Origin: RGIG8748 sp045576175
GTDB lineage: Bacteria > Bacillota > Clostridia > UMGS1810
Reading direction: 5' to 3'
NCBI GenBank assembly: GCA_045576175.1
Contig: JAZNFW010000097.1
Span: 1-8,057 of the forward strand
Length of the DNA: 8,057 bases
The translations under genes were made by a program, and so were the position numbers. Shown one piece after another: positions 1 through 5,825 of this stretch. The notes beneath the pieces were generated by a model. That model was not told the origin of the DNA, did not search any database, and saw only the letters and a list, made by a program, of their open reading frames with translations. Position 1 is the first letter of the stretch, and every line of letters begins with the position of its first letter.

Positions 1-248
1 TCCTCTATGTTTATTCCCGTGTTTTCAAATTTTTTGGATATGTATACAACAAGCCTTAAATTTCTTTCTATAAGCTCATTTCTCACAAGATGCGGATTTG
101 TCTTAAATATCTCTATGAGTCTTTCTTCCTCTTCCTTTGAAAGCGGAGGAGGAAGTGTGGTGGCTCCGCCTATGTAGTGTATCTCACCGCAAAAAATCTT
201 TTGCAGTATGCTTATAAGAGACATCTTCAAAAAATCAAATCCTTTCAT
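1..248 (-). CDS. sigE: RNA polymerase sigma-E factor, pro-form (N-terminal 82 codons; gene runs off the left edge)
   Basis: The reverse strand reads from an ATG at 248-246 without a stop to the window edge. The translation carries the hallmark N-terminus of the mother-cell sporulation factor sigma-E. A short hydrophobic/amphipathic pro-segment covers residues 1-24. The processing-site region HYIGG is at 24-28, LPPPLSKEEEE at 32-42, and conserved region 2.1 (LIERNLRLVVYI, then KFENTGINIE) at 59-82. In Bacillus subtilis the pro-sequence is removed by SpoIIGA just before this YIGG segment, and the active factor then directs early mother-cell transcription. The ATG overlaps the spoIIGA stop as ATGA, and I see no strong ribosome binding site of its own, so translation is probably coupled to spoIIGA. 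A second ATG at codon 9 could be an alternative start. Regions 2.3 to 4 lie outside the window. Identification is firm; only the exact start is uncertain. Confidence 0.95.
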   Translation of the reverse strand, partial: MKGFDFLKMSLISILQKIFCGEIHYIGGATTLPPPLSKEEEERLIEIFKTNPHLVRNELIERNLRLVVYISKKFENTGINIE

Positions 249-1084
249 AAATTTGGACCAATAAGAGCGTTGTAGTCGCCCCTGCCCGATAGAACTCCGT
301 CAAAAACTGCGGTTATTACATTGTCTGCTTTTTTTGCATCAATCTCCACTAGGTCGGGCACAAATGCCGCAAGCAGTCCGTTCTTTTTGCCTATGGATGA
401 ATAGGGGATAAGGCGAAATCCCAAGGGGAGATTCTCTTCGTCCGAGAGCATATTTTCTATATCAAAGCTAAAAAGGGGCGAAAGGGTTTTAGCCTCCGCT
501 ATTATCACCTTTCTTCCTGTAAGGGGGTCAGTAAGCATATTGCCCGTATCTATAAGTGCGGTAAGCTCCACTGCCTTTCCGAGTCTGTAGAGCTTTATTC
601 TGGCAAAGCTTCTTTTAGTCGACCTTTTAATAAGCTTCTGGAAGGCAACAATAAGAAAATATGCACCCACCGAGAAAAAAATAATGTAGTGTGTGGGTAT
701 GTCAAAATAAAAGACGCCGTTTTTAATCACACCGCCAAGGCGTATGCCCATATTTGAAAAATACAAAAAGGCTAGCATCAAAGTTCCCATAGCAACAGTA
801 AGAAGTATAAAAATAAGAGAGCGTTTTATAACAGAAAACACACCGTTTGCTCCAAAAGCCGTTACTACTATAAGGCAGGCAAAAAGAAAACGCATCACCA
901 AAGAAGACAGGGCACTAAAATCCCCCACAAAAACAAGACAGGAGTAGATTGCACCCACCGCAGAAGCTAAAATAATTCTCACAGTTTTTAAAGGAAGCTT
1001 AAGTATATATCCAAGACACAAAATAAGGCTTGTGTTTATGATAAGGTTTACAAAAAAGAGAACATCTATGTATATCGTGCCCAT
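245..1084 (-). CDS. spoIIGA: Sporulation sigma-E factor-processing peptidase SpoIIGA
   Basis: The 279-residue product has two parts, as expected for SpoIIGA. The N-terminal half (about residues 4-150) is strongly hydrophobic, with roughly five membrane segments, and begins with the family-typical MGTIYIDVLFFVNLIINTSL. The C-terminal half is a soluble aspartic-protease domain with the catalytic-type motif LIDTGN at 177-182 (Asp179). Further conserved blocks are DPLTGRKV (186-193), IPYSSIGKKNGLLAAFVPD (226-244) and YNALIGP at the C-terminus. In Bacillus subtilis the protein sits in the forespore septum, dimerises, and cleaves pro-sigma-E after a signal from SpoIIR. It is slightly shorter than the roughly 310-residue Bacillus protein. 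A good ribosome binding site (AAAGGAG at 1100-1094) precedes the ATG by 9 nt. The stop overlaps the sigE start, the conserved spoIIG operon arrangement. The neighbour upstream is a divergent sugar kinase gene, not ftsZ. Confidence 0.96.
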   Translation of the reverse strand: MGTIYIDVLFFVNLIINTSLILCLGYILKLPLKTVRIILASAVGAIYSCLVFVGDFSALSSLVMRFLFACLIVVTAFGANGVFSVIKRSLIFILLTVAMGTLMLAFLYFSNMGIRLGGVIKNGVFYFDIPTHYIIFFSVGAYFLIVAFQKLIKRSTKRSFARIKLYRLGKAVELTALIDTGNMLTDPLTGRKVIIAEAKTLSPLFSFDIENMLSDEENLPLGFRLIPYSSIGKKNGLLAAFVPDLVEIDAKKADNVITAVFDGVLSGRGDYNALIGPNL

Positions 1085-1107
1085 CTAAATCATCTCCTTT
1101 TTAGTCA

Positions 1108-1141
1108 ATTTTAACACAGCGGTGCGGTAGAATTTTGTAAA
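1108..1141 (-). promoter_or_regulatory. Possible long-spacer spoIIG promoter
   Basis: On the reverse strand TTTACA (1141-1136; 5 of 6 to TTGACA) is followed 22 nt later by TAAAAT (1113-1108), itself preceded by TG to give an extended -10. The Bacillus subtilis spoIIG promoter is known for an abnormal 22-bp spacer and activation by phosphorylated Spo0A, so the matching spacing is suggestive. I found no clear TGNCGAA Spo0A box in the intergenic region. The predicted start near 1101 would fall directly at the ribosome binding site, leaving a very short leader. The call is therefore tentative. Confidence 0.3.
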
Positions 1142-1171
1142 AAGGAGGGGGAGGATAAATAAAAAATGTTG

Positions 1172-1200
1172 TTGCTATTTAATACAAAATATGTTAAAAT
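1172..1200 (+). promoter_or_regulatory. Sigma-A-type promoter of rhaB
   Basis: TTGCTA (1172-1177, 4 of 6 to the -35 consensus) is separated by exactly 17 nt from TAAAAT (1195-1200, 5 of 6 to the -10 consensus). Transcription would start near 1207 and leave about 31 nt before the rhaB ATG, including the strong site GGAGG at 1224-1228 with 9 nt spacing. A better -10 hexamer, TATAAT at 1215-1220, also exists. It has no good -35 and would place the start inside the ribosome binding site, so I prefer the upstream pair. I recognised no operator or catabolite-control palindrome. Confidence 0.5.
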
Positions 1201-1237
1201 ATACACATCGTATATATAATTACGGAGGTAATGTTTT

Positions 1238-2689
1238 ATGAAGGTATTAGCATTTGACTTTGGTGCTTCCAGCGGACGTGCCATATTAGGTAGCCTTGAA
1301 AACGGCAAGATTGTTTTAGAAGAGGTGCATCGTTTTGACAACGAGCCTGTTCTTATGAACGGCGGATTTTACTGGGACATCGCAAGACTCTTCCACGAAA
1401 TTAAGCAGGGTATAAGAAAGGTTAAGGATGTAGATTTTGAAAGCATCGGTATAGACACCTGGGGTGTTGACTATGCTCTTATCGGCAAGAACGGAAAGCT
1501 TTTAGCTAACCCCTATAACTATCGTGACGGAAGAACAGCACAGCCTATAGAAAATGTAAGAAAGCTTATGTCCGACAGAGAGCTTTATATGAAAACGGGC
1601 AATCAGTTTATGACATTTAACACAATATATCAGCTTCTTGCTCACAAGGAGCTTGAGAGTGATATCTATGGAATTGCAGACAAGTTCCTTATGATACCCG
1701 AAGCATTTGGTTATCTCTTAACAGGCAAGATTTACGGCGAAAAGAGTACAGCATCCACCACAGCTCTTTTAGAGCCATACACAAAGGAGTGGAACTGGGA
1801 GCTTATAGACAAGGTTGGTTTAAGACGCGACATATTCCCCGAAATGGTAAATCCCGGTACAAAGGTAGGAGTTCTTACTCCCGAGCTTTGTGAGGAGCTC
1901 GATATAGATGCAAAATCCGTTGTAGCCGTGGCAGGCCACGATACAGCAAGTGCGGTTGCGGCAGTTCCCGCATCAGAGGAAAGCTTTGTATATATTTCCT
2001 GCGGTACTTGGAGCCTCTTTGGTACAGAGCTTAAGTCTCCTTGCATAAGCGACAAGTCTGCCGAGCTTGATATAACAAACGAAACAGGCTACGACAACAC
2101 CACCAGATTCTTAAAGAACATAATAGGCCTTTGGATTATTCAGGAAACACGCCGTCAGTTTAAGCGTGACGGTAAGGAATACAGCTATGCCGATATGGAA
2201 AATATGGCAAGAGAGGCAGAGCCGTTTAAGTGCTTTATAGATCCCGATGACCCGGTATTTATGCCTCCCGGAAATCAGGTGCAGAGAATTAAGGACTACT
2301 GCAAAAAGACAGGGCAGGCAGTTCCCCAAACAGATGGAGAAGTTGTTCGTTGTATATATGAGAGTCTTGCACTTAAGTACAAGCACACCTTCAATAGCTT
2401 AAAGGAATGTACAGGAAGCGACTTTAAGGCAATACATATGGTAGGCGGCGGCACAAAGGACGGCTTCCTCTGCCAGATGACTGCAGACGCTACCAAGACT
2501 CCTGTTATAGCAGGACCTATCGAAGCTACAGCAGCAGGTAATGTTGCAGTTCAGCTTATCGCTGCAGGCGAAATCAAGGATTTAAAGCAGGCAAGAAAGA
2601 TAATTGCAGAATCCTTCGATGTTGTTCACTACGAGCCAAAGGATAGCGGTTTTGATAAGGCATATGAAAGATACATCAAACTTTTGTAA
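1238..2689 (+). CDS. rhaB: L-rhamnulokinase
   Basis: This 483-residue FGGY-family carbohydrate kinase matches rhamnulokinase along its whole length (Escherichia coli RhaB has 489 residues). It phosphorylates L-rhamnulose with ATP to L-rhamnulose 1-phosphate in the cytoplasm, the second step of rhamnose catabolism. Visible signatures are the phosphate-binding loop DFGASSGR (7-14), GGFYWDIARLFHEIK (42-56), the substrate loop GIDTWGVDYALI (71-82), the catalytic-base motif GHDTAS (233-238; Asp235), CGTWSLFGTE (255-264) and the nucleotide-binding GGGTKDGFLCQM (403-414). Cys355 and Cys372 have the spacing of a disulfide pair I recall from the E. coli enzyme. The start is set by GGAGG 9 nt upstream. 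No rhamnose isomerase, aldolase, transporter or regulator is in the window, so the gene appears monocistronic here. It is divergent from spoIIGA and is followed by a terminator-like hairpin at 2804. L-rhamnulose specificity, as opposed to another deoxysugar, is inferred from overall similarity. Confidence 0.93.
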   Translation: MKVLAFDFGASSGRAILGSLENGKIVLEEVHRFDNEPVLMNGGFYWDIARLFHEIKQGIRKVKDVDFESIGIDTWGVDYALIGKNGKLLANPYNYRDGRTAQPIENVRKLMSDRELYMKTGNQFMTFNTIYQLLAHKELESDIYGIADKFLMIPEAFGYLLTGKIYGEKSTASTTALLEPYTKEWNWELIDKVGLRRDIFPEMVNPGTKVGVLTPELCEELDIDAKSVVAVAGHDTASAVAAVPASEESFVYISCGTWSLFGTELKSPCISDKSAELDITNETGYDNTTRFLKNIIGLWIIQETRRQFKRDGKEYSYADMENMAREAEPFKCFIDPDDPVFMPPGNQVQRIKDYCKKTGQAVPQTDGEVVRCIYESLALKYKHTFNSLKECTGSDFKAIHMVGGGTKDGFLCQMTADATKTPVIAGPIEATAAGNVAVQLIAAGEIKDLKQARKIIAESFDVVHYEPKDSGFDKAYERYIKLL

Positions 2690-2803
2690 TGCTGAAACAC
2701 TAAATATCATAAAAAAGGGAATGTAAAAAAAGCGCAGAGCGCTTATAGGCTTGATTGCTGACAATCCAAAGCGTAAAAGAACAGCAAAACAAGAAAATTA
2801 TGT

Positions 2804-2840
2804 AGAAACCTGCAAAATTTGCAGGTTTCTTTGTATTTTT
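2804..2840 (+). terminator. Rho-independent terminator-like hairpin downstream of rhaB
   Basis: AGAAACCTGCAAA (2804-2816) pairs perfectly with TTTGCAGGTTTCT (2818-2830), a 13-bp inverted repeat with one central base; sterically about 11 bp with a small loop. It is followed by TTGTATTTTT (2831-2840), a T-rich tract. It lies 114 nt after the rhaB stop and is nested inside the larger palindromic element, so it could serve rhaB transcripts, be part of that element, or both. The upstream flank is A-rich, so weak activity on the other strand is also conceivable. Confidence 0.65.
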
Positions 2841-2971
2841 GCCTATAAGCTCTAAGCGAACTTCACCTCTCGACGTGCCCTCGCACGCCTTCGGGTCCCC
2901 CTTGCAAGCAAGCTTGCTTCGGTTCAGTTCGCTTATTCTGCATCTTTTTTTCCATCCCCGAAAAACTTCAA

Positions 2972-3011
2972 AAAGGGACTGTAAAAAACTATGTTTTCTT
3001 ACAGTCCCTTT
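2972..3011. terminator. Bidirectional terminator between convergent genes
   Basis: AAAGGGACTGTAA (2972-2984) pairs perfectly over 13 bp with TTACAGTCCCTTT (2999-3011), and the inner bases AAAAC/GTTTT extend the stem past one bulged base. On the plus strand the hairpin is followed by a T-rich stretch (CTTATTTGTTATTATTTTG). On the minus strand it is followed by TTGAAGTTTTT. It lies 46 nt beyond the stop of the minus-strand SLH gene, whose main terminator it probably is. It also backs up termination of rhaB transcripts. Confidence 0.75.
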
Positions 3012-3057
3012 CTTATTTGTTATTATTTTGTTTTGCACTTTTCTATACATTCTGCTT

Positions 3058-5580
3058 TTAATAGATTTCGTATAATATTTTAATTACCTCTGCCCTTGTT
3101 ATTCTCTCTGTCGGCTTTACCGTATTATCACTATAGCCATTTATTATTCCAAGGCTCGTGAGCTTTGTAAAGGCATCATTGGACCACGATGGAATTTGCG
3201 TCTTATCGGCAAAATCCATCTGTTTAAGTTCGACATTTTCCGGAAGAAGTCTTGATATAACAGTTACAGCTTCTGCTCTTGAAAGAGTTGCCATAGGGTC
3301 AAATACTACTTTTCCGCCTGCGGCTTTTCCTGTCATCACGCCAAGAGAGCTTAGCGCCTTTATGTGCGGACTGCACCAGGAGGGAATAGAGTCTATATCG
3401 TCTAAGTTAATTTCCTCGTCTTTAAATTCACTTGTGTCAATTCCCATAAGATTTGCTACCATCACGGCAAATTCTGCTCTTGTTATGTTGTCTGTAGGCT
3501 TAAAATATGTTTTACCATTTTCCACAGAGCCGTTTACTACGCCAAAGTTATTCATATAGGTTATATAATCTCTTGCCCACAAATCTTCTGACACATCTTC
3601 AAATATATTATTGTAGCTCTCGCCCTTTAAGGTGTAGAGCGCAACTGTTGTGTGTCCGCTGTCTGCTACAGCTGTTACGGATATTTTATGTGTTTTGTTA
3701 TCGGAAAACACAAGGTTTATTTTCCCGTTTGAAATGGCTTCTTTCACCTCTTTGCCGTCTGCCTTTACCGACACATTGGAAGAGGTTATCTCCTTGTTTT
3801 CGTCGCTTTCAAAATGTATGGTCACATTACCTTTTTCATCCTCTTCAAATTCTACTCTTATATAAGGATTTGGTATTTTAACCTCTACGTCTATTTCCTT
3901 TGTGTACTGACCTGCAGTTATGCTTATCTTTCCCTTGCCTTCGTTAGAGGACGCCTTAAAGAGACCGTCCTTTGTTATCGTGCCTATGTTATCGGAGCAT
4001 TTCCACACAAAGCATGAGTCATCGCCAATGAGATTTTTGTTTCCTACATATGCATATGCATTAAGCTCAATTTGACTATCGGGCAAAATACTTAAAGTCG
4101 ATACAGATTTTCCTGTTTTGGAATTTGTGACCTTTATGCTTGTGGGAGTTTTAAAGCAGGGGATATCTACGCTTGCAATAAGCTTTCCCGCACTTGCCTT
4201 TACAGTGGCGGTACCATCGCCTGTGAGGGTGATTTTGCCGTCATAAGATTTACTTCCGTCGGGAGCTGTAAACACAAGTCCTTCCGGCACATCCGACTTG
4301 TAGTAGTTTTTATCTGTGGCGTATGCTGAAAAGGTAACAGTTGCACCCGAAAGGTAATTGCCCTTGTATGGATATATAAAGAGCTTATCCGCTTTTCCGT
4401 CAATAGATGCGGTATTTACAAGAGCCAGAAAGCTTGCAACCTTTCTTTGTGCACCATCGGAGGGCTTGTTTATTACAGAAAAAGAGTCCATACCGGGATA
4501 TATTGTACCGATGGTGGTAGAGCCGCCGCCATCTAAATTAACCGCATCCACACAGCCTATTTCGAGAAGTCTTTTGGCAAGAGTTTTGAGCCTTGCGCCA
4601 TAGCTGTGACCTGTTTGTCTTCCGTCTAACGCATAGAAGATAAGAGTTCCGTCTGCCTTTATGCCAAATGCAGTTCGCGGTGCGGCACTTTCGTCTACCT
4701 CGGTTATCTCGGAGTCCTTTATTATTCTTCCGCCCCAGGCACCAAGGATGTTTACCGCATCATTCCAACGCACATCGCCGTCCGAATTTACGGATATTTT
4801 TACCTTGTCGCCTTCTTTAAAGCTTTTAAGGGCTTCCACCAATTCCTCGGAGGCGTTCAAATCCACAGAAAGCACGATTTTGCCCTGGGGGATTTCCACT
4901 TCGCCCTCATCCTCGGTTACGGATTCTACCTTTGCATTTATAGTTTTTCCCAAATTAAGTCTTTCGCCTGATGTATCAAGGACTACATTTATACCCTTTG
5001 AAGAAGCTCTGGTAGAAGAGCCGAACATATCTGTAAAAAGATACACAGCATACGGCTGGCGAAGCTTGTTTACTGCACCTACGCCTAAGGTGGTTTCGCC
5101 ATTTTCAATGTCTACCTTAAGACTTAAGTAGGAAATAAAGGCAGAGCCGTCTTCATTAAAGCCTATAGCGTCCATATCCTGAGCGTCCATTATTACAAGC
5201 TCCCCGTCTATAACCTGATGGCTCAAGGGTATGCCCGTGTTCAGAGCAAAAAAGTCCGAATTCATAAGCATTGTGGGGTACTTTCCATCCGAGAGCATAG
5301 TGTCTGCCACAGAGGATGTTGTAGCCCTTCCGTAGATGTCTGTATTTATAAGTGCGGGAATTACGGTGCTGTTTGGTGTGTATTCCACAAAATATTCAGC
5401 TTGCTTGCCCACTCCTGACTGGTCACCGTAGAAAACATTTGTCTCCAGTACGGCGCCCTTTCCTATATCAAGGCGTGCGTGTTCAATGGTTTCGCTTCCG
5501 AGCATAGAAGCATTTGCACATACTGCGGTAAATATATAAAGAGAGCATAGGGATGCTGATATTATTTTTTTAAATTTCAT
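3058..5580 (-). CDS. Exported phosphodiester glycosidase (NAGPA) domain protein with three C-terminal SLH domains
   Basis: I chose the ATG at 5580 (840 residues) because GAGGTG lies 6 nt upstream and the protein then opens with a clean signal peptide (MKFKKIISASLCSLYIFTAVCANA); the ATG at 5610 has no ribosome binding site. About residues 85-390 form a NAGPA-type phosphodiester glycosidase domain, with MLMNSDFF (104-111), PRTAFGIKADG (301-311), LDGRQTGHSYGA (318-329) and NLDGGGSTTIG (348-358). In animals this family removes N-acetylglucosamine from phosphodiester-linked sugars; bacterial substrates are mostly unknown, with cell-wall or capsule glycans the likely targets. Residues 400-655 are beta-rich, with a Big2-like stretch near 526-565 (VWKCSDNIGTITKDGLF). 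Three SLH repeats follow near 659-715, 727-780 and 788-840, each with a TRAE/SRAE-type motif; SLH repeats bind secondary cell-wall polysaccharide. The gene is monocistronic, convergent with rhaB and divergent from the capsid operon. Family assignment is strong; the actual substrate is unknown. Confidence 0.9.
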   Translation of the reverse strand: MKFKKIISASLCSLYIFTAVCANASMLGSETIEHARLDIGKGAVLETNVFYGDQSGVGKQAEYFVEYTPNSTVIPALINTDIYGRATTSSVADTMLSDGKYPTMLMNSDFFALNTGIPLSHQVIDGELVIMDAQDMDAIGFNEDGSAFISYLSLKVDIENGETTLGVGAVNKLRQPYAVYLFTDMFGSSTRASSKGINVVLDTSGERLNLGKTINAKVESVTEDEGEVEIPQGKIVLSVDLNASEELVEALKSFKEGDKVKISVNSDGDVRWNDAVNILGAWGGRIIKDSEITEVDESAAPRTAFGIKADGTLIFYALDGRQTGHSYGARLKTLAKRLLEIGCVDAVNLDGGGSTTIGTIYPGMDSFSVINKPSDGAQRKVASFLALVNTASIDGKADKLFIYPYKGNYLSGATVTFSAYATDKNYYKSDVPEGLVFTAPDGSKSYDGKITLTGDGTATVKASAGKLIASVDIPCFKTPTSIKVTNSKTGKSVSTLSILPDSQIELNAYAYVGNKNLIGDDSCFVWKCSDNIGTITKDGLFKASSNEGKGKISITAGQYTKEIDVEVKIPNPYIRVEFEEDEKGNVTIHFESDENKEITSSNVSVKADGKEVKEAISNGKINLVFSDNKTHKISVTAVADSGHTTVALYTLKGESYNNIFEDVSEDLWARDYITYMNNFGVVNGSVENGKTYFKPTDNITRAEFAVMVANLMGIDTSEFKDEEINLDDIDSIPSWCSPHIKALSSLGVMTGKAAGGKVVFDPMATLSRAEAVTVISRLLPENVELKQMDFADKTQIPSWSNDAFTKLTSLGIINGYSDNTVKPTERITRAEVIKILYEIY

Positions 5581-5617
5581 ATTGTTCACCTCATAATCGC
5601 ATTTTAGCATTTTATTA

Positions 5618-5647
5618 AGTATAACAAATAATATGCATCCGTTACAA
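5618..5647 (-). promoter_or_regulatory. Promoter of the NAGPA-SLH gene
   Basis: On the reverse strand TTGTAA (5647-5642) and TATACT (5623-5618; 5 of 6 to TATAAT) are separated by 18 nt, predicting a start near 5611 and a leader of about 31 nt ahead of the ATG at 5580. An overlapping alternative reading resembles a sigma-E promoter: GCATATT at 5636-5630, then AATAAAAT at 5616-5609 after 13 nt. Its -35 matches the sigma-E consensus perfectly; its -10 matches 6 of 8 positions and the spacing is short. The sigma-A reading is the default. Confidence 0.5.
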
Positions 5648-5754
5648 GAAAAAGAAAAAAGTTTAATCTAAAATTCATATTTAGTTTACACTACCGGCAA
5701 AATGTTGAAAAATTTTTTTGCAAAAAGTAGACGAAATGCGTTGTCAAAATGAAA

Positions 5755-5760
5755 TATAAT
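5755..5760 (+). promoter_or_regulatory. Possible -10 element of the scaffold-capsid operon
   Basis: A perfect TATAAT hexamer at 5755-5760 predicts a transcript start near 5767, immediately before the leader hairpin and repeats. The region 16-18 nt upstream (around 5731-5737, ACGAAAT) does not resemble a sigma-A -35. TTGTCA at 5741-5746 is too close (8 nt) to serve. If real, the promoter would need an activator, such as a phage late regulator, or a different sigma factor. Weak evidence only. Confidence 0.3.
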
Positions 5761-5767
5761 GAATTTA

Positions 5768-5812
5768 CAGCAGGGGACACGCAGGAAAGACTGCTGGACA
5801 CTTCGGAAAGAC
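5768..5812 (+). repeat. 5' leader with tandem 17-nt repeat and hairpin before the scaffold gene
   Basis: Two copies of GGACACNNNGGAAAGAC lie at 5775-5791 and 5796-5812, identical except for the three central bases, with a 21-nt period. Overlapping the first copy, CAGCAG (5768-5773) can pair with CTGCTG (5791-5796), which could form a small hairpin at the very start of a transcript from the TATAAT at 5755. The second copy runs almost into the ribosome binding site (AAAGGAG, 5814-5820). A binding site for a regulator, or an RNA-level control of head-gene translation, is inferred and not shown. Confidence 0.5.
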
Positions 5813-5825
5813 GAAAGGAGAAAAA

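Larger units (their letters stand above)
2712..3011. repeat. Palindromic intergenic element bounded by 19-nt direct repeats (candidate dispersed repeat, MITE-like element or structured RNA)
   Basis: The convergent intergenic region holds dense nested palindromes and no convincing gene. A 19-nt direct repeat, AAAAAGGGA(A/C)TGTAAAAAA, occurs at 2712-2730 and 2970-2988 with one mismatch; the left copy is also inverted relative to 2994-3011. Between them lie two consecutive folded units. Unit 1 is closed by AGAGCGCTTATAGGC (2736-2750) with GCCTATAAGCTCT (2841-2853, a two-base bulge) and encloses the perfect hairpin at 2804-2830. Unit 2 is closed by AAGCGAACT (2854-2862) with AGTTCGCTT (2926-2934) and encloses the hairpin CGTGC-CCTC-GCACG (2874-2887) and the 14-nt palindrome AAGCAAGCTTGCTT (2906-2919). 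Unit 2 is visibly GC-richer than its flanks. No transposase is present, and I see no clear short target duplication outside the 19-nt repeats. Repeat status across the genome is inference. Confidence 0.55.

Noticed and set aside
1166..1219. Possible 17-codon leader peptide upstream of rhaB, preceded by a purine-rich stretch
   Set aside because: The preferred rhaB promoter overlaps its first codons, so the rhaB transcript would not contain its start; the composition looks like random AT-rich DNA.
1111..1341. Minus-strand open frame across the spoIIGA-rhaB intergenic region
   Set aside because: It overlaps the start of rhaB antisense and has no ribosome binding site or family resemblance.
2700..3050. 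Minus-strand open frame of 116 codons across the rhaB-SLH intergenic region
   Set aside because: It reads straight through palindromes and both terminator-like hairpins, has no ribosome binding site, and resembles no protein family; it is better explained by the repeat element.
2839..3075. Plus-strand open frame of 78 codons in the same region
   Set aside because: It overlaps the GC-rich palindromes and the terminator and ends within the convergent SLH gene; there is no start signal.
5581..5610. Upstream ATG extending the SLH protein by ten residues
   Set aside because: There is no ribosome binding site before it, and it would bury the signal peptide behind charged residues; the downstream ATG has GAGGTG at good spacing.
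5581..5825. Phage attachment site or tRNA at the boundary between cellular and capsid genes
   Set aside because: No tRNA-like cloverleaf is visible, and a direct repeat partner cannot be assessed because the other end of any prophage lies outside the window.
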